A stretch of DNA of 64,000 bases from Aurantiacibacter sp. D1-12 (GTDB lineage Bacteria; Pseudomonadota; Alphaproteobacteria; Sphingomonadales; Sphingomonadaceae), in the NCBI RefSeq assembly GCF_028858515.1, contig NZ_JAPJZJ010000003.1, forward strand, positions 371,001 to 435,000, written 5' to 3'. Both the position numbers and the translations under genes were made by a program. The first letter of the stretch is position 1; each line of letters begins with the position of its first letter. Under the pieces are notes generated by a model. The model was given only the letters and a program-made list of their open reading frames with translations. It was not told the DNA's origin and did not search any database. Positions 1 to 10,317 of this stretch are shown here, in pieces.

Positions 1-328
1 GTTTGGTAGTACCTTGAGAGGTGAGCGCCATCCGATGCGAACGCGAGTCCTCCGGATCGGTATCGCGTTTCAGCCACCCGTTCTTCACCAGCCGGTCCAG
101 ACTGCGACTGAGCGTCGATTGCTCCATCTTGAGATAGGGCAGCATATCGCGTGGCCGCACGGGCTGCATCACTGCCGTCATGCAGAGGAGCGTCAACTGG
201 TTGGCGGTGAGGCCATAGGGCTTGAGCGCGGCGTCATATTGTGCGGAAACGATACGCGCGATCTGGTGCGTGCGGCCAGCCACACAGCCTTGCAGCATTC
301 GCAGTGCCAAATCGCGCGTATCGTCCAT
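1..328 (-). CDS. MarR-family transcriptional regulator (C-terminus cut by window edge)
   Basis: The gene starts with ATG at 328 after an AGGTGGAG ribosome site and runs off the left edge, leaving about 109 residues. The N-terminal helix is followed by a winged helix-turn-helix: 'LTANQLTLLCM', then 'MEQSTLSRSLDRLVKNGWL', then the wing 'DTDPEDSRSHRMALT' with the DxRS(R/H) motif typical of MarR proteins. MarR proteins are dimeric repressors that usually control their own gene and a neighbour. An imperfect palindrome at 363-374 lies 35 bases upstream and resembles a perfect palindrome in front of the next gene (395-1093), so that secreted protein is a likely target. The inducer is unknown. Confidence 0.85.
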   Translation of the reverse strand, partial: MDDTRDLALRMLQGCVAGRTHQIARIVSAQYDAALKPYGLTANQLTLLCMTAVMQPVRPRDMLPYLKMEQSTLSRSLDRLVKNGWLKRDTDPEDSRSHRMALTSQGTTK

Positions 329-362
329 GAAACTCCACCTTGGGACCTTGCAGCGGAGTTAC

Positions 363-374
363 ATGATTATGCAT
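363..374. promoter_or_regulatory. Possible MarR operator upstream of the marR-like gene
   Basis: ATGATTATGCAT matches the perfect palindrome at 1119-1130 in 9 of 12 bases. It lies between the MarR start codon (328) and the stop of the next gene (395). MarR operators are usually short AT-rich palindromes of this kind, so autoregulation is plausible. This is inferred from similarity only. Confidence 0.4.
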
Positions 375-394
375 CTATTTCCAACCGTAAGCGG

Positions 395-1093
395 TCATTG
401 GACGGGCGTTCCGTCTGACCAAAGCGGGGACATGATCACCGTTGTCGCGAAGATCGACCCGGCATCGGTGACCATCGGCACGGTCATGTTCGCATCGCGC
501 GGGCCGAAATCGTCCTGCGTGGCGTAAGGCATGTAGAGCATCAGATGCGGGAAGAACCGCTGCCCGCCCGGCTGCAAGATCTGCTGCGGCGAATACATGT
601 AGGACATGGCGCCATGCTCAGGCGGCTGGATCGCGCCTGATGCCAGCGCATTGCCGATCATCATGTCGACCTGGTTACTATCTGCCCCGTTCATGAAGCC
701 GTAGGTGGAGATGCGATGCATGGCGAGGTGCGATCCTGTGGCCTCTGCGTTGAAGCACTGCGGCGCGCGCAACTCTGCATGGAAGTGCCCCGCCTGCCAA
801 GCACGGCGACCATCCACGTAGGGCGCGGGGCCAGTCCAAGACCGCCCGACAAAGCAGGTCCATCCGTTGGAGCCTTCCTCTGCCGTTTGGTATGTGCCGT
901 CCGCGCTCAGGGTGAGCACGGAGGCGTCATCCGAAATATGCGCCGGAGCGGCTGAGCGCGCCATCGCCACCTCGGCGTCGGCTTCCATGAGATAGCCCGA
1001 GGTGTCGGTGATGCTGAACGCCTCCTGCGCGGCGGCGGGCGATGCGGCTGCGGCGAGCGCTATTGCGGCGGTGGTGAGTGACAATCTGGACAT
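395..1093 (-). CDS. Secreted hypothetical protein, 232 residues
   Basis: A Sec signal peptide is clear: MSRLSLTTAA, a run of Ala, and a likely cleavage after 'SPAAAQ' near residue 23. The start ATG follows GGGAGGT with good spacing. The mature part has no membrane segment, a 'GWTCFVGRSW' stretch and a second cysteine 'APQCFN' that could form a disulfide, and 'RFFPHLMLYMPYATQDDFGP' near the C-terminus. I do not recognise a named family and give no function. The perfect palindrome 1119-1130, 25 bases upstream of the start, and the adjacent MarR regulator suggest inducible expression. Confidence 0.75.
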   Translation of the reverse strand: MSRLSLTTAAIALAAAASPAAAQEAFSITDTSGYLMEADAEVAMARSAAPAHISDDASVLTLSADGTYQTAEEGSNGWTCFVGRSWTGPAPYVDGRRAWQAGHFHAELRAPQCFNAEATGSHLAMHRISTYGFMNGADSNQVDMMIGNALASGAIQPPEHGAMSYMYSPQQILQPGGQRFFPHLMLYMPYATQDDFGPRDANMTVPMVTDAGSIFATTVIMSPLWSDGTPVQ

Positions 1094-1118
1094 ACAATAC
1101 CTCCCTTGTTGATATTAC

Positions 1119-1130
1119 ATGTATATACAT
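1119..1130. promoter_or_regulatory. Perfect 12-bp palindrome, probable MarR operator
   Basis: ATGTATATACAT is exactly self-complementary and sits 25-36 bases upstream of the start codon of the secreted protein gene at 395-1093, where a repressor would cover the promoter. A related sequence precedes the MarR gene at 363-374. Confidence 0.5.
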
Positions 1131-1277
1131 TGCAATAGTTGAGAGGCGAGTATGCTTGGTCGGTTGGAGTCGGCTGTTGGTGGAATTTTGGGGAAAGTTA
1201 AGGTGTAGTCACTTTGGTATAAGTGTGGCCAGGCTGATTGCCATGCCAAAATTGAGACGACCGTGTTGTGTGCTCAC

Positions 1278-2588
1278 TTAGCTCACTTGTGTCATTCCCA
1301 GCCGCTTCATTTCTTCTCGATGTTCAGATTTCTCATCTTCAGAAATCTCGTCCCAAGGAAATATAAACGCCGTTGCAAGATCAAACTGCGCTCCGTCAAA
1401 ATTTGTCTTCTCATTGTGGTAGGGTTCGAACAACTTCGCTCCATGGAATTCTGCGCCCTGTAGGTTCGCCTCTTGTAGTTTCAGATAGCCCGCATCGGTG
1501 TCTTGGAACGCTACTCCTCTTAATGATGCGCTCCGGAAATCAGCAAAAGTCATGCGAGTATCGACAAAATTCGAATTAGCCAGGTAGGCATCTGTGAATT
1601 CCGACCAAAGAAGTGTGCAGTGGTCGAAAGTAGCTTCGGGCAAATATGCGCCAATGAAACGTGAATTGCTCATATCGAGCTTCAAGAAGGTCAGATTTTG
1701 ATTGACGTCTACAAAGTCGAATTTCCTGTTCTCCAACGGGAAATGGCCGGAAAAAATGATTCTGCTATCGGCAGAAATGATACCTAGCCTCTCCTTGTCG
1801 ACGGCATTCATCTTGTCGCGCCAATTGCTAACGTTGCGGGAAAGTGAGAGACTATCATCCCACTCTCCGACACCGATCCGATCCATCGCTGCTGCGTGTC
1901 CCGCAAGCAGTAGTTCGAATGCTGCTCTTCGGTAGTTTTCAGGGTTGTCCTGCGACAGGAATGGTCGCAATTGGTGGAGCGCAGAAATTTGCAGTTGCAT
2001 TTTTGCGCTGTCTGGTCCGTCAAGATCAAATAGCCCTGCGGCCTGCCTTTGAATGTTCTGGAATTCAGAAAACAATATCTTGCGCACATCGTTCTCGATC
2101 TGCGCGTTCATTCCATCTGCTTGCTGTTTTTGAACTTCAATTTGGGCTTTAAGTCCTTCAACTTGCTCCCTTTGGATTGCAATTTCTTGGCTTTGGTTCT
2201 CAATCTGACGCCCTTGGTTTTCAATCTGTTCCCTTTGGTTCGATACTTCATTTCGTTTTTCGACGATCTGATCACGCACGTTGCGGTCGCGCCAATGCCA
2301 AAGCCAGAATGCGGTGGGCAAGCCGATCACTGGGATCAGTGCCGTTAGCTTGTCCTTCCAAGGTGGAGCTGTTGCAGGAAAAAATATGTCACCGAGAAAG
2401 TTGCTCTTGCGGATAAGGCTGGCGAGCCAGCTCATCCATGATTGTGCCATCAGAATTTCGACCAAAAAGGTGCTTAACGCCACTGTGGCGACAGAAATCA
2501 GTAGAACTTTCCAACGATTTTCAGGTTGATCGACCCAACTCTTAAGGTTGTCCCAGTTCTCTCTGGTCTTAACCCACTTTTCGTCCAT
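1278..2588 (-). CDS. Membrane-anchored coiled-coil protein with pentapeptide repeats
   Basis: The 436-residue protein has a Trp-rich N-terminus, a membrane segment at about 27-48 ('VLLISVATVALSTFLVEIL'), and a second hydrophobic segment at about 82-98. A long Gln/Glu-rich coiled coil follows at about 105-165, with an internal repeat of the form QIENQ. The C-terminal third holds pentapeptide repeats with A(D/N)LxX character ('ANSNF', 'ADFRSASLRG', 'EANLQGAEFHGAKL'), which fold as a right-handed beta helix. The coiled coil and repeats probably face the cytoplasm. It ends 147 bases from the palindrome region, and its start lies 8 bases after the uvrB stop. The gene is visibly richer in A/T than uvrB, which suggests later acquisition. 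Function unknown; similar architectures are known only as hypothetical proteins. Confidence 0.8.
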   Translation of the reverse strand: MDEKWVKTRENWDNLKSWVDQPENRWKVLLISVATVALSTFLVEILMAQSWMSWLASLIRKSNFLGDIFFPATAPPWKDKLTALIPVIGLPTAFWLWHWRDRNVRDQIVEKRNEVSNQREQIENQGRQIENQSQEIAIQREQVEGLKAQIEVQKQQADGMNAQIENDVRKILFSEFQNIQRQAAGLFDLDGPDSAKMQLQISALHQLRPFLSQDNPENYRRAAFELLLAGHAAAMDRIGVGEWDDSLSLSRNVSNWRDKMNAVDKERLGIISADSRIIFSGHFPLENRKFDFVDVNQNLTFLKLDMSNSRFIGAYLPEATFDHCTLLWSEFTDAYLANSNFVDTRMTFADFRSASLRGVAFQDTDAGYLKLQEANLQGAEFHGAKLFEPYHNEKTNFDGAQFDLATAFIFPWDEISEDEKSEHREEMKRLGMTQVS

Positions 2589-2596
2589 CTCTGCCC

Positions 2597-4783
<2,187 letters not shown>

Positions 4784-4880
4784 GCACCGCGATATGGGAG
4801 AAGCGGAACGGATTGGCAACATCGGTTTGCCCGATCTTTACCATCTTGGCGCATCATGCCGCCTGAAAGAGGGGAAGTTC

Positions 4881-5384
4881 ATGATGCGTCCGTTTGCACT
4901 GCCGTTGTTCGCGCTGGTCACACTGTCCGCTTGTGCGGCGGATGTGCCGGAAAACGTGCCCGAGCGCGGGACCTGGGAAGTCGCCGCCAGTCTGGATAGT
5001 ATGACGGTGGACGGGATGATTATTCCGCCTGAGAACTTCCCTCCGCAGCTCGCCGCGCTGAACGAGACCGAAAGCCAATGCGGAGAGCCGCTGTTTATCG
5101 ATGCGGACTGGCAGCAACGGGATCTAAGCTCGCGCACGGGCGGCCAGTGCACGATGGAGCAATACACCTTTGACGATGATAGCGCCGAAGGCTCCGGCCG
5201 CTGCGATCTGAGCGAAGGCGGGATGGAATTCACGCCGCGTTTCGATGTTCGCGTGAACTTTGATGCGACGTCATATCGGATGGTCGTTTCCATGGAAGGG
5301 ACCACGGTTCTGCCAGAAGATGACAATCCCCACTCAATTCGCGTCATCGCAGTCCAGGAAGGGACGCGAACCGGCGACTGCTAA
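4881..5384 (+). CDS. DUF3617 family lipoprotein
   Basis: This 167-residue protein has a lipoprotein signal ('LVTLSAC', Cys at about 18), so it is probably anchored to a membrane on the periplasmic side. The mature part has the DUF3617 pattern: 'GTWEVAASLDSMTVDGM', then paired cysteines ('ESQCGEP', 'GGQCTMEQY', 'GRCDLSEGG') and a C-terminal 'GDC'. DUF3617 has no known biochemical role. ATG 4881 follows GGGGAAG at good spacing; ATG 4884 is an alternative. A second DUF3617 gene follows at 5564 and a third lies at 58442, so this is a small paralogous set. Confidence 0.8.
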   Translation: MMRPFALPLFALVTLSACAADVPENVPERGTWEVAASLDSMTVDGMIIPPENFPPQLAALNETESQCGEPLFIDADWQQRDLSSRTGGQCTMEQYTFDDDSAEGSGRCDLSEGGMEFTPRFDVRVNFDATSYRMVVSMEGTTVLPEDDNPHSIRVIAVQEGTRTGDC

Positions 5385-5563
5385 GGGGCACACCTTCGAA
5401 TTTTACAAAGTAATGCCTGCCTGAAGCACTGCCCGGTTTTGGGACGCGCCGGAAAAACACCGCGAAATCAGGCTTAACGCGATTGGCAGCCTCCCTGCCG
5501 CTTGATAGCCCGTGCCTTCAATTCGTGCAGGACACCCTGCTCGCCAAGATTTGAGGGATAAAC

Positions 5564-6097
5564 ATGCGCCTTTTCCAAGCTCTGCCGCTGATCGCCGCCG
5601 TTGCGCTTGCCGCTTGCGGAGACGATGTAGACGAAGGTCTGACCGATGAAGAGCTGGCCGCAGAAGATGTTGCGCCCGTGATTGAGGACAACGGCGCAAT
5701 GCCGCAGCCGGGCCAGTATGACATTCGCCTGCAGCTCAACGAATTTGATGCACCGGGCATGTCCGAAGCTGCCGTGGCGGAAGCCATTTCGGAATTCGAA
5801 GCCGGCGCTGAAGAGGGGCACTCGTTCTGTGTGACCGAAGAGATGACGCGCGAGCGGTGGCTGTCCGAAATGACCGAATCCGATTGTACGCTCTCGCGCT
5901 TCGTTGCTGACGGCAACACGCTGGATGGTGCGATGATGTGTGAATCCGATATCGGGCTCAACGGCCGCGTCGATATCTCGGGCCGCACTGCAGAGGGTGG
6001 TTCCAATCTGCGCCTGACTTACACTCTGCCGACCGCGGCAGGCGAAGGTACGGTGAGCATGCAGGTCGTGGCCGAGCAAGCCGGCGACTGCGAATAG
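5564..6097 (+). CDS. DUF3617 family lipoprotein
   Basis: The 177-residue product starts at an ATG after GAGGGAT and carries a lipobox 'LAAC' near residue 17. An acidic linker (about 20-45) is followed by a DUF3617-type region: 'PGQYDIRLQLNEFDAPGM', 'FCVTEEMT', 'DCTLSRF', 'MCESDIGLNGRVDISG' and a closing 'GDCE'. It is a diverged paralogue of the preceding lipoprotein, with 179 bases between them, so they may be transcribed separately. A hairpin at 6149-6184 probably ends this transcript. Function unknown. Confidence 0.78.
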   Translation: MRLFQALPLIAAVALAACGDDVDEGLTDEELAAEDVAPVIEDNGAMPQPGQYDIRLQLNEFDAPGMSEAAVAEAISEFEAGAEEGHSFCVTEEMTRERWLSEMTESDCTLSRFVADGNTLDGAMMCESDIGLNGRVDISGRTAEGGSNLRLTYTLPTAAGEGTVSMQVVAEQAGDCE

Positions 6098-6148
6098 GTT
6101 TCGCGCACTGCCTGCCATCCGGCAGAGCCTAAATTTTGCAGATTTATG

Positions 6149-6184
6149 ACAGCCCTGGCCATTCACTTGTGGTCAGGGCTGTTT
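6149..6184 (+). terminator. Intrinsic terminator after the second DUF3617 gene
   Basis: ACAGCCCTGGCCA pairs with TGGTCAGGGCTGT (13 pairs with one G:T), loop of about 8 bases, followed by TTT. It lies 52 bases beyond the DUF3617 stop. Its position argues against starting the next gene upstream of it at 6136. Confidence 0.7.
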
Positions 6185-6258
6185 CATATAACTGTCACAA
6201 TGTGTCGGTTATCGAACCCTCTTCCGCCTTCCGCGCCGCGCCCGAAAGCGCTGTGCCG

Positions 6259-7002
6259 ATGAAGTTTGGTGATGCCCTGCGCCATCGTCTCAGCTTGCTG
6301 CGTGGCACGCAGCCTGACGATGCGCACACGCCGCCGCTGCGCTATTTCTTTGCTGAGCTGCTATCATTCTCGGAGCCGTTGACCCGGCCATTTCGTGATG
6401 CGCCTGTTATCAAAGAGGCGACCACGCCGTGTGTCGTGATCCTGCTGCCGGGTTTTGCGACAGGTCCCAACCGCATGCGCTACATGGCCAACCAGCTTGA
6501 ACGCGCGGGCCATACGGTCAAGCGCTGGGGCATGGGGCATAATCTCGGCGTGAAGGCGGATATCATTGATAACCTTTCGGCCCGCGTCTGCGATGTGCAC
6601 GAGCGCTACGGACAGAAAGTCGTCCTGATCGGCTGGAGCATGGGCGGTGTCTTCGCACGCGAGGTGGCCAAGGTCGTGCCCGAGCACGTCGACAAGGTGA
6701 TTTCGATGGGTTCGCCCTTCAGTCATTCGCCTTATTCGAACAATTTCTGGCGGCCCTATCAAGTGGTTGCGGGCCACTCGGTAGAGGCGCCTCCGATCGA
6801 CGCTGATACGCGGACAAAGCCGCCCGTCGAGACTGTGGCTTTCTGGAGCCCGCGCGACGGGGTGATCTCTCGCCGTGCGGCGAGCGGATTGCCGCATGAA
6901 CGCGATCGCGCGCTGGCATTGCGATGCTCGCACCTGATGTTTCCCAACGATGCCGAGTGCATCGAAGCGCTTGCCCGGGAACTCGAGGCCCCGGGAACCT
7001 GA
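6259..7002 (+). CDS. Alpha/beta hydrolase (lipase-like)
   Basis: The 247-residue protein has an alpha/beta hydrolase core: 'VILLPGFATG' oxyanion region, nucleophile elbow 'GWSMGG' with Ser at about 127, 'SPRDGVI' supplying a likely Asp, and 'CSHLMFP' supplying a likely His. 'VISMGSPFSHSPYSNNFW' resembles PGAP1-like and triacylglycerol-lipase relatives. There is no signal peptide, so it is probably cytoplasmic. The reading frame is open upstream to 6136, but the terminator at 6149-6184 lies in that stretch, so the start is ATG 6259 or possibly GTG 6202. The substrate cannot be read from the sequence. Confidence 0.82.
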   Translation: MKFGDALRHRLSLLRGTQPDDAHTPPLRYFFAELLSFSEPLTRPFRDAPVIKEATTPCVVILLPGFATGPNRMRYMANQLERAGHTVKRWGMGHNLGVKADIIDNLSARVCDVHERYGQKVVLIGWSMGGVFAREVAKVVPEHVDKVISMGSPFSHSPYSNNFWRPYQVVAGHSVEAPPIDADTRTKPPVETVAFWSPRDGVISRRAASGLPHERDRALALRCSHLMFPNDAECIEALARELEAPGT

Positions 7003-7085
7003 AGCCTGGTCAGCCTTTGTTTGGATGACGCCGCCGCGTATGACTTGCCTGTGCGTTATGCCAGCAGCGCCTCCAACGGGGATCC

Positions 7086-8516
7086 ATGACCGCTTCCGAG
7101 AAGCAACATTTTGACGAGATGCACGCGCCCGATGGTTCGGTGCGCGAAGCCTATCGCGGCTATCAGGATTGGCTGTCCGGACAGGAAGACGGCATGATGC
7201 GCCGGAAGACGCTCGAAGCGGAGAGCTTCTTTCGCAAGACCGGCATCACCTTCAACGTTTATGGAGAGGATGATGCCGAGGAGCGGCTGATCCCCTTCGA
7301 CATGGTGCCGCGCATCATCACCGGCGGCGAGTGGCGGCGGCTTTCCAAGGGTATCGACCAGCGGGTGCGGGCGCTCAATGCCTTTATGCACGATCTCTAT
7401 CACCGGCAGGAAATTATCCGCTCCGGTCGGCTGCCCGAACGACTGTTCCGCAACAATTCGGCATGGCTGCCACAGATGGTCGGCTTTACGCCGCCGGGCG
7501 GTGTCTACACCCACATAACCGGCATCGATCTGGTGCGTACCGGCCCTGATGAATTCATGGTGCTGGAAGACAATGCCCGCACGCCCAGCGGCGTTTCCTA
7601 CATGCTGGAAAACCGCGAAACGATGATGGCCATGTTCCCGGAGCTGTTCAGCAAGGTGAAGGTCCTCCCTGTTTCGGACTACCCGCGCCGTTTGGCAAAG
7701 AGCCTTGCCGCCTGTGCGCCCGAAGGGGCATCGGACAAGCCGACGATCGCGGTACTAACGCCGGGCATCTATAATTCCGCCTATTACGAACACGCCTTTC
7801 TGGCGGACCAGATGGGTGCGGAACTGGTCGAGGGCAGCGATCTTCGCGTGGTAGACGGCAAGGTCCAGATGCGCACCACCGTGGGGTTCAAGCCGGTCGA
7901 CGTGCTTTACCGCCGCGTGGACGATGACTTCCTCGATCCTCTCACCTTCAATTCCGAAAGCATGCTCGGGGTGCCGGGCATCATGGACGTGTACCGCGCG
8001 GGCGGCATCACCATCGCCAACGCGCCGGGCACCGGGATTTCGGACGACAAGGCGATCTATTCGTTCATGCCTGATATCGTCGAATTCTACACCGGCGAGA
8101 AGGCGCTGCTGCCCAATGTTGATACGTGGCGCTGTGCCGATCCGGACAGCCTGAAATACGTGCTCGACAATCTGGCAGAGCTAGTGGTGAAGGAAGTTCA
8201 CGGCTCGGGCGGCTACGGCATGCTGATCGGCCCGACCTCTTCGAAGAAAGAGATCAAGGAGTTTCGCGCCAAGCTGGAAGCCGATCCCGGTAACTACATT
8301 GCGCAGCCGACGCTTTCGCTTTCGACCTGCCCGATCTTCACTAAGAAAGGCCTCGCGCCGCGCCATGTCGATTTGCGGCCATTCGTGCTCTGCTCACCCG
8401 ATGGCGTGGACATCACGCCGGGCGGCCTGACCCGCGTGGCGCTCAAGAAAGGCTCGCTGGTGGTCAATTCCAGCCAGGGCGGTGGCACCAAGGATAGCTG
8501 GGTGCTCGATGACTGA
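7086..8516 (+). CDS. Circularly permuted ATP-grasp protein (COG2308 type)
   Basis: The 476-residue protein belongs to the circularly permuted type 2 ATP-grasp family: 'FNVYGEDDAEERLIPFDMVPRII', 'EWRRLSKGIDQRVRALNAFMHDLYH', 'LEDNARTPSGVSYMLENR' and 'VVKEVHGSGGYGMLIGP' are hallmark stretches. ATP-grasp enzymes join a carboxylate to an amine through an acyl phosphate; for this subfamily the substrate is unproven, and peptide-bond synthesis has been predicted from context. It is the first gene of a four-gene set with alpha-E (starting 15 bases downstream), transglutaminase-like and Anbu proteins, a conserved association in proteobacteria. Confidence 0.92.
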   Translation: MTASEKQHFDEMHAPDGSVREAYRGYQDWLSGQEDGMMRRKTLEAESFFRKTGITFNVYGEDDAEERLIPFDMVPRIITGGEWRRLSKGIDQRVRALNAFMHDLYHRQEIIRSGRLPERLFRNNSAWLPQMVGFTPPGGVYTHITGIDLVRTGPDEFMVLEDNARTPSGVSYMLENRETMMAMFPELFSKVKVLPVSDYPRRLAKSLAACAPEGASDKPTIAVLTPGIYNSAYYEHAFLADQMGAELVEGSDLRVVDGKVQMRTTVGFKPVDVLYRRVDDDFLDPLTFNSESMLGVPGIMDVYRAGGITIANAPGTGISDDKAIYSFMPDIVEFYTGEKALLPNVDTWRCADPDSLKYVLDNLAELVVKEVHGSGGYGMLIGPTSSKKEIKEFRAKLEADPGNYIAQPTLSLSTCPIFTKKGLAPRHVDLRPFVLCSPDGVDITPGGLTRVALKKGSLVVNSSQGGGTKDSWVLDD

Positions 8517-8531
8517 GGCGGGGTGCACATC

Positions 8532-9476
8532 ATGCTAGGCCGGACAGCCAGTGGCATCTTCTGGATGTACCGCTACCTCGAACGGGCAGAGAATACTGCG
8601 CGCCTGCTCGAAGCCGGGCATCGCATGACCATGACCCGCAGCGAGGACATGGCGGTGCAGGAATGGCGCTCCGTGCTAACCACCCTCGGCCTGCGCAGCG
8701 CCTACGAAACGCACTATGACGATTACGCGGGCGCGCACGTGTGCGACTTTGTCCTGCGCTCGAAGGACAATCCTGAAAATGTGCTGTCGATGCTGGAACG
8801 GGCGCGCACCAATGCCCGCGTCAGCCGCACTTCCATCACCGCAGAAGTCTGGGAAGCGATCAACGAAGGGTGGATGGCTCTGCGCGATCTGCTTGCAAAG
8901 CCTGTGCGGGAAAGCAATCTCAACCTCGCGTTGGGAGCCGTGCGACGTGAAAGCACGCTGACACGCGGTGCCACGCATGGCTCCATGCTGCGTAACGAGA
9001 CCTACAGCTTCGCGAGGTTGGGTACGTTTCTGGAGAGGGCCGACAACACCGCGCGTATCCTTGATGTGAAGTACTACCTGCTGCTGCCCTCGCTCAGCTA
9101 TGTCGGGACGCCGCTTGATACCGGGCAATGGGACACCGTGCTCCGGTCGCTATCGGCAGAACGCGCCTACCGTTGGCTGAATTCGGGCCGCATGGATGCA
9201 CGCTCGATTGCCGACTTCCTGATCTTTGATGACCGCTTCCCGCGCTCGCTGCTCTTTTCTTACTCGGTCATGCGCGAGAACCTGGCCGAGCTGGCACAGT
9301 TGCATGGTGGCGAGGCCGAAGTGCATGAACTGATGCGTGCAGCTGATATGCGCCTCAACGACAAGAGCGTGGAAGATGTGTTCGACCAAGGTCTGCACGA
9401 ATTTCTGATCGAATTTATCGCGGGAAACCAGTCGATCGCCAATGCCATCGCTTCCGATTACCGGTTCAATTCATAA
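8532..9476 (+). CDS. Alpha-E domain protein (COG2307 type)
   Basis: The 314-residue protein is mostly helical and starts with the signature 'MLGRTASGIFWMYRYLERAENTARLLE'. The repeated 'LERADNTARILDVKYYLLLPS' in the middle is also typical of alpha-E proteins. ATG 8532 is preferred because GAGGCGGGG sits 8 bases upstream; GTG 8523 is in frame. No enzyme activity has been shown for alpha-E proteins, which almost always accompany the permuted ATP-grasp protein and are thought to be its partner. The next gene starts 16 bases downstream. Confidence 0.9.
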   Translation: MLGRTASGIFWMYRYLERAENTARLLEAGHRMTMTRSEDMAVQEWRSVLTTLGLRSAYETHYDDYAGAHVCDFVLRSKDNPENVLSMLERARTNARVSRTSITAEVWEAINEGWMALRDLLAKPVRESNLNLALGAVRRESTLTRGATHGSMLRNETYSFARLGTFLERADNTARILDVKYYLLLPSLSYVGTPLDTGQWDTVLRSLSAERAYRWLNSGRMDARSIADFLIFDDRFPRSLLFSYSVMRENLAELAQLHGGEAEVHELMRAADMRLNDKSVEDVFDQGLHEFLIEFIAGNQSIANAIASDYRFNS

Positions 9477-9492
9477 GGGGACCAGACAGACC

Positions 9493-10317
9493 ATGCGCCT
9501 CGCCGTCCGCCATTCGACCCGCTATCGCTTCCGCGATCCCGTTACCCACGGGGTTCAACGCCTGCGCCTGACGCCCAAGGAAACGCAGGGGCAGAAGATC
9601 CTCGAATGGGACATGGAATATGAAGGCGCGAAGGAAGAGCTGCATTACGATGACCAGAACTTCAATCACGTCACGCTCGTTTCCGTAGAGGAGGGTGCGC
9701 GCGAGGTTGTTGTCACCTGCAAAGGCCGTGTCGATACAGAAGATAGTGCGGGCGTCATCGGCGCGCACGCGGGGCACCTGCCGCTGTGGGCATTCCTCGG
9801 CCAGACGCCGCTCACCAAGCCTGGACCGAAGATCAAATCTCTCATCGCCAAAGTAGAGCGCAGCGAGGGCGGCATGGTCGATACGTTGCACAATCTTTCC
9901 CGCGTGATCCGCGAGAATGTCGAATATGGCACCGGGACAACACAGGTGACGACCACGGCCGAAGAGGCTGCTGAAGAAGGTTGGGGCGTTTGTCAGGACC
10001 ACGCCCATATCTTCATCTCCGCCGCACGCAGTCTGGAAATCCCCGCGCGATATGTCAGTGGGTATCTGATGATGAACGACCGGGTGGAACAGGAAGCCAG
10101 CCATGCCTGGGCTGAGGCATATGTGCAGGGGCTGGGCTGGGTCGGCTTTGACATTTCCAATGGCATCAGCCCCGATCCGCGCTATGTGCGCGTGGCGACG
10201 GGACGCGACTACCGCGATGCCGCGCCGATTACTGGGATCAGCTTTGGCGCGGTGACGGAAGACCTTTCGGTTGATCTCGCGGTTGAGCAACAAGTGGAAG
10301 AACAGCAGCAACAATGA
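9493..10317 (+). CDS. Transglutaminase-like cysteine protein
   Basis: This 274-residue protein has an N-terminal beta domain ('MRLAVRHSTRYRF') and a transglutaminase/protease core with the Cys-His-Asp set visible: Cys in 'WGVCQDHAHIF' (about 167), His in 'ASHAWAEA' (about 204) and Asp in 'VGFDISNG' (about 220). Bacterial members usually act as peptidases or amidases rather than cross-linkers. The tail is Gln/Glu-rich. ATG 9493 follows AAGGGGA; the longer frame from 9442 would overlap the alpha-E gene. Its stop overlaps the start of the Anbu gene (ATGA), so the two are translationally coupled. Confidence 0.92.
   Translation: MRLAVRHSTRYRFRDPVTHGVQRLRLTPKETQGQKILEWDMEYEGAKEELHYDDQNFNHVTLVSVEEGAREVVVTCKGRVDTEDSAGVIGAHAGHLPLWAFLGQTPLTKPGPKIKSLIAKVERSEGGMVDTLHNLSRVIRENVEYGTGTTQVTTTAEEAAEEGWGVCQDHAHIFISAARSLEIPARYVSGYLMMNDRVEQEASHAWAEAYVQGLGWVGFDISNGISPDPRYVRVATGRDYRDAAPITGISFGAVTEDLSVDLAVEQQVEEQQQQ

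Noticed and set aside
6136-6258. N-terminal extension of the alpha/beta hydrolase
   Set aside because: The stretch contains a terminator hairpin (6149-6184) for the gene before it, so it is unlikely to be translated.
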